Below are positions 27,050-37,135 of a DNA stretch of 64,000 nt, piece by piece. Numbering within the stretch: position 1 is the stretch's first letter; every line of letters starts with the position of its first letter. A program made the translations under genes and the position numbers. The notes under the pieces are model-generated. The model was not told the origin of the DNA. It made no database searches and was given only the letters and a program-made list of their open reading frames with translations. The stretch comes from Sulfurospirillum sp. (GTDB lineage: Bacteria > Campylobacterota > Campylobacteria > Campylobacterales > Sulfurospirillaceae), in NCBI GenBank assembly GCA_014859685.1, contig JACUTU010000001.1, positions 1 through 64,000 on the forward strand. The letters run 5' to 3'.

Positions 27050-27539
27050 AAACTGCCTCACCTATTTTGTAGAATTCTGCATTTTCTATCCACTCTTTTG
27101 GATGTTCTACATACTCAAGAATATTTTTTAAAAGCTCAGTGTGTTTGAGTTCTTCAGCGGCAATTCGTTCAAAGATCTCTTTGTGTTTAGGATCATGCAT
27201 TTCTTGTGCTTTTTGTAGATAAAATTCATGTGATTTATCCTCACTTTGCATAGCGCGTCTATAATAATCAATCTGCTGATCCCCGATATCATATGCGACA
27301 GCCATTTTTTTCATATCTGCAAAAATCTCTTTTGCATCAGCATACACTTCCATCAGTGGGATATCTATATCTGATGTATTGTGTACCATCTTTTCAAGAA
27401 CTCTAAGGTGTTTTACCTCTTCATCAGCAAGCATGGTAAAAATCTTCCTAAGGCCCTCGTTTGTAGCATTGTCAGCCAATCTTCGATAAGCAGCCTCACC
27501 TTCTTTTTCGATACTCATAGCATATTCATAAGCATTCAT
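27048..27539 (-). CDS. ferritin-like (rubrerythrin-type) protein
   Basis: A 163-residue four-helix protein with the di-iron pattern repeated twice: E-x6-Y with D-E-E-V-K-H in the first half, and E-D-K-S-H-E with A-E-E-L-K-H in the second. No rubredoxin domain follows, so this is an erythrin-like form, likely involved in peroxide or iron handling. The start is the ATG at 27539, with AAGGAGCAAGTT upstream. A frame extension of 50 residues has no ribosome binding site. Confidence 0.85.
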   Translation of the reverse strand: MNAYEYAMSIEKEGEAAYRRLADNATNEGLRKIFTMLADEEVKHLRVLEKMVHNTSDIDIPLMEVYADAKEIFADMKKMAVAYDIGDQQIDYYRRAMQSEDKSHEFYLQKAQEMHDPKHKEIFERIAAEELKHTELLKNILEYVEHPKEWIENAEFYKIGEAV

Positions 27540-27660
27540 AACTTGCTCCTTGATTTTATTTTGTTTATTGTATCTCCTTAGAGTAAATACATCAAAAAAA
27601 ATTATACTATTTTTTGCCAGAGCAAATTCGCTATAATTCCTTTCAAAAAAGGTTGCAAAT

Positions 27661-28401
27661 ATGAAATTACTTTTGATTGGCGCTGGCAATATGGGTGGAG
27701 CTATGCTTTGTGGCTTGCAAAATTATGATATCACAGTTGTTGCATCACACAAAACTAGAGCGCAAGAGCTTGCACTTCTTTATCCAACTATAAAATTAAC
27801 AGATACAATTCCATCTTTAGATGGATATATCGTTATCCTAGCCATCAAACCCCAATCGCTTGAGGCCTTACATGTAAGCGGTACTGCACATGGATTGATC
27901 TCCATTTTAGCGGGGGTTACTCTTGCAAGGCTTAAAGAGAAAATATCTGCGAAGTTGTATGTAAGAGCTATGCCAAATATGGCAGCACTTAAAGGCAAAT
28001 CAGCCACATCACTGTGCGGTGATGAAGCATTGAAGCAAGAAGCGATGGGTTTGCTTGAGAGTATCGGAAAGTGTTTTTGGCTTTCAAGCGAAAAAGAGCT
28101 TGATATTGCAACTGCACTTGCTGGCTCAGCTCCAGCATGGATTGCACTTGTTGCAGAAGCTTTGAGCGATGGTGCTGTAAATCTTGGCTTGAAGCGAGAA
28201 TTGAGTTATCAATACCTAGCACAACTTTTTGAGGGAGTTGGTGTACTTTTGCAAGAAGAACATCCAGCATTGCTCAAAGACAAAATTACTTCACCAGAGG
28301 GTACCACGATAGCTGGCCTTGCAAAATTAGAAGAGGGCGGTGTGCGAGACAGTTTTATTAAAGCTATGCAATCAGCTTATGAGAGAGCTCAAAAACTTTA
28401 A
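27661..28401 (+). CDS. proC: pyrroline-5-carboxylate reductase
   Basis: A 246-residue reductase making proline from pyrroline-5-carboxylate with NAD(P)H. The Rossmann motif is G-A-G-N-M-G-G-A-M. The family C-terminal signature appears as T-S-P-E-G-T-T-I-A-G-L near residue 215. Slightly shorter than E. coli ProC. It is divergent from the ferritin-like gene. One TTACATGTAA site is read as L-H-V at about residue 70. Confidence 0.93.
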   Translation: MKLLLIGAGNMGGAMLCGLQNYDITVVASHKTRAQELALLYPTIKLTDTIPSLDGYIVILAIKPQSLEALHVSGTAHGLISILAGVTLARLKEKISAKLYVRAMPNMAALKGKSATSLCGDEALKQEAMGLLESIGKCFWLSSEKELDIATALAGSAPAWIALVAEALSDGAVNLGLKRELSYQYLAQLFEGVGVLLQEEHPALLKDKITSPEGTTIAGLAKLEEGGVRDSFIKAMQSAYERAQKL

Positions 28402-28414
28402 AGATTGTTTTGGA

Positions 28415-28627
28415 TTATTTCTCTTGTTTGTAAAAAAATGAAAAAGTTTTGCGGATAAACTGTGGTCTATATCCGGTAAAAGCTCCCCAAATACCAACAC
28501 AAACAAGCGCTAGCCATAAAGGAAGTCCAAAAGAAGTAAGTGTATAAAACAATATAAGGCTTACAAAAAGAATGATCGCTATATCTACGATCGTATCGAT
28601 AGTTTTTGTGTTAGAAGGTTTTGACAT
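28415..28627 (-). CDS. small two-helix membrane protein
   Basis: A 70-residue protein with two hydrophobic segments (residues about 15-32 and 35-50) and a basic C-terminus. No family is recognised. It is convergent with proC. Confidence 0.5.
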   Translation of the reverse strand: MSKPSNTKTIDTIVDIAIILFVSLILFYTLTSFGLPLWLALVCVGIWGAFTGYRPQFIRKTFSFFYKQEK

Positions 28628-28672
28628 GGGCTTTCCTGTGATTTTTAAATAAAGGATAACGAAAAAAAGAGT

Positions 28673-28707
28673 AAAAAGTCAATGCAGAACAGCAATTGCT
28701 CTGCATT
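28673..28707 (-). terminator. intrinsic terminator of the YceI gene
   Basis: AATGCAGA and TCTGCATT (28681-28707) form a stem. On the minus strand it is followed by GACTTTTT. It lies eight bases beyond the yceI-family stop. Confidence 0.7.
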
Positions 28708-28714
28708 GTGAATT

Positions 28715-29281
28715 TTAGAGTTTGATAGCTTCGATGTCGATCATGATCTTGATTTTATCTCCCACAACAACCCCACCACTTTCTAAAAGTTTGTTCCAAG
28801 TTAAGCCAAAATCTTTTCGATTGATTTTTCCCTCAAGACTAAAGCCTACTCGTGTATTGCCTTGAAAATCTTTAATCACGCCGTTGATACTAGGCTCAAG
28901 TGTGATCTCTTTTGTGATCCCCTTTATGCTCAAGTTGCCTATCACTGCGTCATCTGTGATTTTTGTTGCAACAAATTCTATGTTTGCAAATTTTTGAGCA
29001 TCAAAAAAATCGGCACTTTTTAAGTGACCGTCTCTTTTAATTATGCCTGTTTCTATAGAAGCACTCTCGATAGATCCCGTAAGTTTCAATAATTTTTTTG
29101 TTTGCGTGTCAAATTCAATTTCGCCATCAAATTTTTTGAATTCGCCTTTAACTGTAGCAATTGTCATATGCTTGACGCTAAACGCTACATGTGAATGTGC
29201 CGTGTCAATTACATATTCATCGGCATTTGCGAAGTTAAAAAGCAGCGCAATAAGCATTGGAATCAGAAATAATCGTTTCAT
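28715..29281 (-). CDS. YceI-family periplasmic protein
   Basis: A 188-residue lipocalin-like protein with a signal peptide ending A-N-A. The family opening Y-V-I-D-T-A-H-S-H-V-A-F-S-V-K-H-M follows, and G-L-T-W-N near the C-terminus is also typical. Members bind isoprenoid lipids such as polyprenyl pyrophosphates or quinones in the periplasm. Monocistronic, with its own terminator. Confidence 0.88.
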   Translation of the reverse strand: MKRLFLIPMLIALLFNFANADEYVIDTAHSHVAFSVKHMTIATVKGEFKKFDGEIEFDTQTKKLLKLTGSIESASIETGIIKRDGHLKSADFFDAQKFANIEFVATKITDDAVIGNLSIKGITKEITLEPSINGVIKDFQGNTRVGFSLEGKINRKDFGLTWNKLLESGGVVVGDKIKIMIDIEAIKL

Positions 29282-29335
29282 AAAAGTCCTTTTTTAAGTT
29301 AAAGTTTGAGAATTATAAGAAATAACTGTAAATAC

Positions 29336-29797
29336 TTAATAAATATATCGTTCTATGATTTGATAGGTGATTGCAGTGCTTACACCAGCCACTACTCCAG
29401 CGAGCAAATCATCACCCATAACACCCAAACCACCTTTTACATTTCGATCAATCCTTCCTATGTATGAAGGCTTAAGGATATCAAAAATACGAAAAAATAC
29501 CAATGCAAGGAGTGCTTGCGTGATACTCGAAGTTGCGCTGATACTAAAAGCAAGCCACACTCCAACTACTTCATCGATCACGATACTTTTGTGATCGTGT
29601 AAATTTGTTTGTGCTTCGTATTTGTCAATCTCCTTAATGGCTATGATGCTTATGAGAATGGTCAATAAAACAAGGGTTTCGGCACCTAAGTAGTGCAAGA
29701 TGAAGTAACCCAGCACGGCTGCGGCAATTGAACCAACAGTTCCAGGAGCAAAAGGTGAAAGCCCTGTGTAGAAAAAAGTTAAAAAAATTCTTCGCAT
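29336..29797 (-). CDS. pgpA: phosphatidylglycerophosphatase A
   Basis: A 153-residue membrane enzyme that dephosphorylates phosphatidylglycerol phosphate. The family motifs are visible: G-L-S-P-F-A-P-G-T-V-G-S near the N-terminus, I-D-E-V-V-G-V-W in the middle and G-L-G-V-M-G-D-D-L-L-A-G near the C-terminus. It starts 12 bases after the sulfurylase-like gene and belongs to the ispDF, regulator, sulfurylase-like, pgpA operon. Confidence 0.92.
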   Translation of the reverse strand: MRRIFLTFFYTGLSPFAPGTVGSIAAAVLGYFILHYLGAETLVLLTILISIIAIKEIDKYEAQTNLHDHKSIVIDEVVGVWLAFSISATSSITQALLALVFFRIFDILKPSYIGRIDRNVKGGLGVMGDDLLAGVVAGVSTAITYQIIERYIY

Positions 29798-29809
29798 AGA
29801 TAAATACCT

Positions 29810-31000
29810 TTAAGTGAGTGAAGTTGTTTGGTAAAGATTCATGAGTTCTTGATAAAAATCTTCATCATTGTGTGATTCTAACAGTCCGCTATTTGGGAAA
29901 ATTGCATCATAAATTTTTTGAACATTTTCAAATCTATCCGGAAATATTCGACTCAGTATCATAGCCGAGATATCTTTACGCATCAAAACAGCAGGAGGCA
30001 ATATGCCAGCTTTGAGCAGTTCCATGAGAGCTTTTGAGTTGTACTTGATGTGATGATGCTGGCCGTGCGGACAAGTGTTGGAGCTTAGAAGTGTTTTGCA
30101 TTGATTGCAATAAACAAATTCGGTTATAATTTCTACTTCTATACCAAGCTTTTCATAAGTATTGAGAATAGATTTAGCTTCGTTTTGATCATAATACATA
30201 CTCATACCATTGTGGTTTCGATTGAGTACGAGTTTGTCACAACCAAAATTATGCGCACAAATACTCTCCAAAATGGCGTTATTGTACCCAGAAAAAATAT
30301 AAGTATTTTCAAATGGCACAATGACCACTCTATTTTTTGGAAGATAATTATCGACAAAATACTCCAAAGATTCTTGTCTTAATTTAAATGCAAGCACATC
30401 ATCTTTGTAAGGTTTAAGCAAAAAGATAACCAATAAATCAGTTTTTTCAAGTGTGATGCGAATCAATCGCTCATGCGCCCTGTGAAATGGTTTTGCACTC
30501 AACATTACGGCCGAAGTATGCTTGGCATTGATTTTTTCTTTGGCATCAAGAATCTGTTGTTTTGCTATCTTAATATCATCAAAATTAAGCGTATAATCCC
30601 CGGTGATCGCATAATCACCAAGTCTTCGTAAAAAGAGTTGTATATCGGGGTCGCTTTCATCATACCTGCCAAAGATTTGTTTGATACGCCTTTTTTTATC
30701 TACTTCAAAAACCTCTTGCGTGGTGATGTGTCCTCGTATTTTGCCATCAACTACAAAGTCTAAAACTTCACCTTTTTGTGTATTTTTCAAGATTTGTGTA
30801 TTTTTTTCTCCAAAAGGAGCGATGATAAAAGGAAAAGGAAAAGCGTGATCTTTATAAAGATGTGTTCTCTCAACTTCGTGTGCTTCATTTCTGTTCATAA
30901 GTTTATCGATAGGATGTAAGATGCCCTCATTCATTAAAGCAAGTGTTGCTAGAGCTTGTATGTCAATATAAAGTTGTCTATTTTTTCTTTGCGATATCAT
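29810..31000 (-). CDS. ATP-sulfurylase-like protein with altered active site
   Basis: A 396-residue protein with the overall layout of sulfate adenylyltransferase: PUA-like N-terminal part, then a nucleotidyltransferase domain, then a C-x2-C...C metal site (C-N-Q-C-K-T-L-L-S-S-N-T-C). True enzymes carry Q-x-R-N-P-x-H-x-x-H and G-R-D-H-A-G. Here these read S-A-K-P-F-H-R-A-H-E (residues about 168-177) and N-R-N-H-N-G, so catalysis of sulfate activation is doubtful. Campylobacter has a homologue in the same neighbourhood (I recall Cj1609). It overlaps the regulator gene. Actual function is unknown. Confidence 0.75.
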   Translation of the reverse strand: MISQRKNRQLYIDIQALATLALMNEGILHPIDKLMNRNEAHEVERTHLYKDHAFPFPFIIAPFGEKNTQILKNTQKGEVLDFVVDGKIRGHITTQEVFEVDKKRRIKQIFGRYDESDPDIQLFLRRLGDYAITGDYTLNFDDIKIAKQQILDAKEKINAKHTSAVMLSAKPFHRAHERLIRITLEKTDLLVIFLLKPYKDDVLAFKLRQESLEYFVDNYLPKNRVVIVPFENTYIFSGYNNAILESICAHNFGCDKLVLNRNHNGMSMYYDQNEAKSILNTYEKLGIEVEIITEFVYCNQCKTLLSSNTCPHGQHHHIKYNSKALMELLKAGILPPAVLMRKDISAMILSRIFPDRFENVQKIYDAIFPNSGLLESHNDEDFYQELMNLYQTTSLT

Positions 31001-31868
31001 ATTTTTTCCTTTTTTCCCAAAGACTTTTTCGAGATATTCCTAATTTTTTTGACAACTCTGTGTCTGGAAAGGTATTTTGAAAATTAAGTATAATATGCTT
31101 TACATAATTATCGATACTCATAATATCGCCTTTATCAAAGATTTTATCTTCATTGATGATTTGTATCTCCTCGATAATTGCATCATAGTTCTCATCCAAA
31201 TCTGTACTTGAGATAATCGCTCTTTTTTTTGCGACGAATTCAAAAATCTTTAACTTATCATTTTTTTTGATATTTTGTAAATCCACGATATATAAAAGTG
31301 CATTTTCTGGTGCTTTGAGAATTTTGTCTATTGCATTGGAGTTTGAAAGTGAGATAAAAGTAAAGGTTTCGTTATTTTGTTTTGCATAAGTAAAAACTAA
31401 AAAATCAGCACTTTTTTGAAAACTTGATCGTACAAGTAGTGGCAATTTTGTTTTTTGCGGCAAAGTTTTTACAGGCTCTTCTAAGTAATGTTGCAAATAT
31501 GCTTTGTACATTATATTTTCTTGCTGCATAGTTTGAAACAAACTCAAATGATGTAATTTGCGGATAAGTTCTTCAATCATAAATGGTTTTTGGATATAGT
31601 CATCGGCTCCAGACTTGATAGGATTTGTCACAGTATCGTTGCTAATGTAAGAGATCATGAGTATGATGATAGAGTTTTTGTATCGATCGATCACTGGATG
31701 AAAATTTTGTCCGGAGATATTTGTTGAGAGCAATATGGCATCATATTGTTCCTCTTTGAGAGCATCTTTGATTGTTGGAGCAATTTCACAATGGTGTCCA
31801 ATCTCCGTGAGTTTAGACGCAATACTTTGTGCTAAATAAATCTCATTTTCTACTATAAGTATATTCAT
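30978..31868 (-). CDS. atypical response regulator, HP1021/Cj1608 type
   Basis: About 296 residues. The receiver domain (1-115) lacks the phosphoacceptor aspartate: the expected D-A-I-L-L-D is D-A-I-L-L-S, with serine near position 48, although the lysine in Q-K-P-F is kept. The C-terminus is a Fis-type HTH (L-S-K-K-L-G-I-S-R-K-S-L-W-E-K-R). This matches the HP1021 family of phosphorylation-independent regulators, which in Helicobacter, Campylobacter and Arcobacter control oriC firing and redox and energy genes. The ATG at 31868 overlaps the ispDF stop (ATGA). Confidence 0.85.
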   Translation of the reverse strand: MNILIVENEIYLAQSIASKLTEIGHHCEIAPTIKDALKEEQYDAILLSTNISGQNFHPVIDRYKNSIIILMISYISNDTVTNPIKSGADDYIQKPFMIEELIRKLHHLSLFQTMQQENIMYKAYLQHYLEEPVKTLPQKTKLPLLVRSSFQKSADFLVFTYAKQNNETFTFISLSNSNAIDKILKAPENALLYIVDLQNIKKNDKLKIFEFVAKKRAIISSTDLDENYDAIIEEIQIINEDKIFDKGDIMSIDNYVKHIILNFQNTFPDTELSKKLGISRKSLWEKRKKYDIAKKK

Positions 31869-32986
31869 AAAGTCTTCCAATCGTGGTATTTTATACTTGC
31901 GTTCGCTATGACGCCAACACCTTCTTCACGACCAATAAAGCCAAGTTTTTCAGTAGTTGTGGCTTTTATATTTACCCGCAATATGTCTATTTGAAGCAGT
32001 GTAGCAAGCGTTTTTCGCATCTGCATTTTAAAGTTTTGCAATTTTGGTTTCTGCGCTAAAATCGTTATGTCACAATTGATGATGTCAAAGCCGATATCCC
32101 CAAGAAAAGTAACTACTTTTTGTAAAAGTATTTTTGAATCTATATTTTTAAAGCTTGCATCGGTATCTGGAAAAAGCTCCCCAATATCACCGGCTCCGCT
32201 AGCCCCTAAAAGTGCATCAATGAGTGCGTGAATTGCTACATCCCCATCTGAGTGTGCCTTAAATCCAATATCATCACGAATCTTCACGCCACCAAGCCAC
32301 ATCGTTTTTTTCTCTTCAAATGCGTGTACATCAAAACCATTACCCACAAAACATTCACTCGCAGCAGATGGCAGTTTCGCAAGAAGTTGCATATCTTGTG
32401 CAAAAGTAAGTTTATGTGCATTGTGTGAACCTAAAACAAAATGAACGGTTCCACCAATTGCTTTGATAGCACTACTTTCATCGGTAAAGAGTTGTGTTGT
32501 TTGCATCGCTTTTTTGAGTACTGCTGTTTTGGAGAGTTGTGGTGTTTGTATGCGTTTGACTTGTGTTCGATCAATCGTTTCATCACAGTAAACTACTGTA
32601 TCGCTTATGGGAAGATAAGGAACAATACAATCAGCATCAACATTACAAAATATGCGTTCAAGCATGGAAGCATCAACACAAGCGCGTGCTACATCGCTTA
32701 TAAGTACCCGTGAAGTGCTTACATGTAAGAGTGCATTTTGCAATGATTCTTGCCTGCTTGCCCCACCCACAATAAAAGTGAACTCTTCATTAAAAAGCCG
32801 TGCATAGCGTATCTCATCTGGTGAGCAAACCACTATAACCTTTGCAAAATTATGGCAAGCGGTGATTTGATTTGTAGCATAAAGCCAAAGGGGGGTGTGT
32901 GCGATCCGTAGCCAATGTTTTTTTACTTTGCCCCCAAAGCGAGTCGATGAACCCGCACTAAGCATAACAAGAGATAAATCGGGCAA
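31865..32986 (-). CDS. ispDF: bifunctional IspD/IspF enzyme
   Basis: A 373-residue fusion in the MEP isoprenoid pathway. The N-terminal IspD part (cytidylyltransferase) opens L-V-M-L-S-A-G-S-S-T-R-F-G-G-K-V-K-K and carries R-Q-E-S near residue 80. The C-terminal IspF part starts around residue 215 with G-N-G-F-D-V-H-A-F and contains H-S-D-G-D-V-A-I-H-A-L-I-D-A. The fusion is typical of Campylobacterota. The regulator gene overlaps its stop, so it heads the operon. Confidence 0.95.
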   Translation of the reverse strand: MPDLSLVMLSAGSSTRFGGKVKKHWLRIAHTPLWLYATNQITACHNFAKVIVVCSPDEIRYARLFNEEFTFIVGGASRQESLQNALLHVSTSRVLISDVARACVDASMLERIFCNVDADCIVPYLPISDTVVYCDETIDRTQVKRIQTPQLSKTAVLKKAMQTTQLFTDESSAIKAIGGTVHFVLGSHNAHKLTFAQDMQLLAKLPSAASECFVGNGFDVHAFEEKKTMWLGGVKIRDDIGFKAHSDGDVAIHALIDALLGASGAGDIGELFPDTDASFKNIDSKILLQKVVTFLGDIGFDIINCDITILAQKPKLQNFKMQMRKTLATLLQIDILRVNIKATTTEKLGFIGREEGVGVIANASIKYHDWKTL

Positions 32987-33085
32987 ATTTTATCCTTTTT
33001 TCTAAAGTGTTACGATATTATACACTACAAAAGCTTTTTTTTATCTTTTTTGTGTTAAATTCACACAAAATTAACACAAGGGTAA

Positions 33086-34435
<1,350 letters not shown>

Positions 34436-34501
34436 GCATTAAAAAAGTATTAGTTTAAATTGGATAAAATTTATCTCAAATTATGAGAAAGGAAGATATG
34501 T

Positions 34502-35626
34502 ATGAACAAAGAAACCGTTTTAGAAGCACTCAAGAGTGTCAAATATCCAGGTTTTGAAAAGGATATCGTCACTTTTGGCTTTGTCAAAGATGTAGATATC
34601 AATGAAAACAATGTATATGTGCAAGTCGAGATAACATCTGCTAGCGAAGAGATAGCAACAGAACTTAAAGCAAATATAAATGCTGTTGTGCAAAAATGTG
34701 GTGCAAGCCGAGTAGATATCGCTATCAAACAACCAAAGCCGCCAAAACAGATGAGCAATTCTCAAAGTGGCAAAAATATCGCTCCACATGTAAAGAATTT
34801 TGTTATGGTAAGTAGCGGCAAAGGTGGGGTTGGGAAAACAACTACTACAACAAACCTCGCAATCGCACTTGCAAGTCAAGGCAAAAAAGTAGGTTTGCTT
34901 GATGCAGATATTTACGGACCAAATATCCCACGAATGTTAGGCGTTGTTGGTAAAGCTCCTGAGATAGTTGGGCAAAAAGTCAAGCCTATACTAGCTTATG
35001 GCGTTGAGATGATGAGTATGGGAAGCTTGATGGAGGAGGGGCAATCACTCATCTGGAGAGGCTCTATGATCATGAAAGCGATTGAGCAATTGCTCCGCGA
35101 TATTTTATGGAGCGATCTTGATGTACTCTTTATCGATATGCCACCAGGAACGGGTGATGCGCAACTCACACTCGCACAAAGCGTACCAGTAACTACAGGT
35201 ATCTGCGTGACTACGCCGCAACAAGTTGCACTTGATGATACAGCTAGAAGTTTGGATATGTTTCAAAAACTCCATATCCCAATAGCAGGTATCATGGAAA
35301 ATATGAGTGGATTTATCTGTCCAGAAACTGGCAAAGAGTATGACATATTTGGAAAAGGAACAACTGAGCCACTTGCGAAAAAATTTGATACTCAAGTAAT
35401 CGGTCAAATCCCTATTGAGCCAGCGGTTAGAGAGGGTGGCGATGATGGAAAACCTATCGTGTTTTTTAAACCAGAGAGCGAAACGGCAAAAAGATTTCAA
35501 GAATCTGCTCGCAAATTGTGGGTTGAGATAGAAAAAATAAATGCTGAAGGTGGCGTAAGCAATGAAGCCATCCAACCAACAATAGGCACTGGAGCCACAG
35601 CTGGCAAAAGTGCTTGTTCTATGTAA
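34502..35626 (+). CDS. mrp: Mrp/ApbC-type iron-sulfur cluster carrier ATPase
   Basis: A 374-residue protein. An N-terminal MIP18/DUF59 domain (residues 1-85) is followed by a ParA-like ATPase with the deviant Walker A G-K-G-G-V-G-K-T-T and D-A-D-I-Y-G-P-N-I. The usual C-x-x-C cluster site reads C-P-E-T (residues about 279-282), so the second cysteine is replaced by threonine. The protein ends S-A-C-S-M. It probably delivers iron-sulfur clusters, but the missing cysteine makes the binding mode uncertain. The Campylobacter homologue also lies near ispDF and dapD. Confidence 0.93.
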   Translation: MNKETVLEALKSVKYPGFEKDIVTFGFVKDVDINENNVYVQVEITSASEEIATELKANINAVVQKCGASRVDIAIKQPKPPKQMSNSQSGKNIAPHVKNFVMVSSGKGGVGKTTTTTNLAIALASQGKKVGLLDADIYGPNIPRMLGVVGKAPEIVGQKVKPILAYGVEMMSMGSLMEEGQSLIWRGSMIMKAIEQLLRDILWSDLDVLFIDMPPGTGDAQLTLAQSVPVTTGICVTTPQQVALDDTARSLDMFQKLHIPIAGIMENMSGFICPETGKEYDIFGKGTTEPLAKKFDTQVIGQIPIEPAVREGGDDGKPIVFFKPESETAKRFQESARKLWVEIEKINAEGGVSNEAIQPTIGTGATAGKSACSM

Positions 35627-35660
35627 TAGCTCTACGGGATAGAGAACATTTATAACTACT

Positions 35661-35816
35661 GTTACGCACTAAAACGAATGCGTCCGTTTTTCTAAAAAAA
35701 CTTGCGTTTTGTGGCAGGGGCAAGTGTCCCTAGCAACCTCTAAAACTACGAAAAGAGTACTTTTCGAGCAAATGAGAGGTATTTACGAACTTTTTTGTAA
35801 AAGTGCGTAAGGTTAG
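35661..35816 (+). repeat. TTACGCACT-ended repeat, copy D (full length)
   Basis: The longest copy. The ends are GTTACGCACTAAAACG and GTAAAAGTGCGTAAGGTTAG. The interior holds the shared GCGTCCGTTTTTCTAA block plus extra sequence that can fold: ACCTCT pairs with AGAGGT around an inner hairpin CGAAAAG/CTTTTCG. This fold could be a small RNA or simply part of a MITE-like element. Lies between mrp and dapD. Confidence 0.65.
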
Positions 35817-35829
35817 TTTGTAACTACGA

Positions 35830-35857
35830 TACAGAGCCTTACATGTAAGGCTCTGTA
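35830..35857. terminator. 28-bp perfect palindrome containing TTACATGTAA
   Basis: TACAGAGCCTTACA followed by its exact reverse complement TGTAAGGCTCTGTA. The centre is a TTACATGTAA site. It lies between mrp and dapD. As RNA it would make a strong hairpin, but there is no adjacent T-run, so it may be a weak terminator or a protein-binding palindrome. Confidence 0.5.
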
Positions 35858-35920
35858 TATTCTATACAAAATGCATCATAAAAATTTCGCTATAATTTCA
35901 CAAAAATAAAAGGAGTAGCA

Positions 35921-37135
35921 ATGTCGCTAAAAAATATTAAAAGCATAGAGGATTTTCAAGCGTTTGTTGCCAAAATAGAGCAAAGTGAAGGTTACAAAAG
36001 ACCGATAGGCTTTGGTATTGCAAAAGTAGATAGAGGACAGTTAAACCCAGAAAAAATACTCCAAGCAAATTTTCCACTCATAAACTGGAATGAAAACTAT
36101 GGAAGCGCCGCTATCTTTATCGCAGCACTCAAAGAAAGTGGTGTAGAAGTTGATTTTAGTAGTAGTGAATTTGTATGCAATGTGAAGAAAAAATTTGTCA
36201 AAAATGCCCTCAAAGGCTTTGCTCCTTATGTTTGTGAAGCAAGTGGCGATGCACATAAAAATATTCAAGTGATTAAAACGCTACATTGGATTAGTAAAGT
36301 TGAAAAACTCAGCGACGATTTTAGGATTGTTTTTATTTTTGAAGATGTTGCACCTCAAAGTGTGGAAGCTGTGTATCTCAAGCTTTATGCACTCTCAAGC
36401 GGTAAAGCAGCTATTAGGAGCGTCAATCTAAATGGTGCTTTTGGTGTGCTTGAAAATGTAGCTTGGTCGCAAAATATTCCAATCGAACTCGCATGGCTTA
36501 GGGAAAATGAGATTGAGATGAAATTGCAAGGCAGTTACCCGCTCATCGATTTTGTTGATAAATTTCCTCGATATCTAGCACATATCATCCCAGCTGATAA
36601 CACACGCATACTTGAAGCGAGCAAAGTGCGAATGGGTGCGCAATTATGCGCTGGAACTACGGTGATGCCAGGAGCTAGTTACATCAACTTCAATGCAGGA
36701 ACTACTGGTGCTGTGATGGTTGAAGGACGCATAAGTTCGAGTGCAATAGTAGGTAAAGGAAGTGATGTTGGAGGTGGTGCAAGCATTTTGGGTGTATTGA
36801 GTGGAACCAACGGCAATCCTGTGAGCATCGGTGAAAATACCTTGCTCGGTGCCAACTCAGTGACAGGCATTCCTTTGGGTGATGGGTGTATCGTGGATGC
36901 AGGCATTGCTATTCTTGAAGGCACAAAAATCGCTATAGTAGCTTCACAATTACCAAAAATCAAAGCGGTAAATCCAGATTTTTATTACGATGAAACAAGC
37001 GATGAAATCCAATTTTTCAAAGCTTTAAGCCTTGGCGGAATGCACGGTTTGCATTTTAGACAAAATAGCACAAATGGTATGATGATGGCACAAAGAAGCC
37101 AAAGAGAAGTTGTTTTAAATAGTGATTTGCACTAA
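35921..37135 (+). CDS. dapD: tetrahydrodipicolinate N-succinyltransferase (long form)
   Basis: A 404-residue left-handed beta-helix acyltransferase in lysine/diaminopimelate synthesis. Hexapeptide repeats cover residues about 230-330, including M-P-G-A-S-Y-I-N-F-N-A-G-T and G-E-N-T-L-L-G-A-N-S-V-T-G. E. coli DapD is about 274 residues; the longer N-terminal domain here is the form seen in Campylobacter. AGGAG lies upstream of the ATG. Convergent with the GGDEF gene, overlapping by four bases. Confidence 0.93.
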   Translation: MSLKNIKSIEDFQAFVAKIEQSEGYKRPIGFGIAKVDRGQLNPEKILQANFPLINWNENYGSAAIFIAALKESGVEVDFSSSEFVCNVKKKFVKNALKGFAPYVCEASGDAHKNIQVIKTLHWISKVEKLSDDFRIVFIFEDVAPQSVEAVYLKLYALSSGKAAIRSVNLNGAFGVLENVAWSQNIPIELAWLRENEIEMKLQGSYPLIDFVDKFPRYLAHIIPADNTRILEASKVRMGAQLCAGTTVMPGASYINFNAGTTGAVMVEGRISSSAIVGKGSDVGGGASILGVLSGTNGNPVSIGENTLLGANSVTGIPLGDGCIVDAGIAILEGTKIAIVASQLPKIKAVNPDFYYDETSDEIQFFKALSLGGMHGLHFRQNSTNGMMMAQRSQREVVLNSDLH

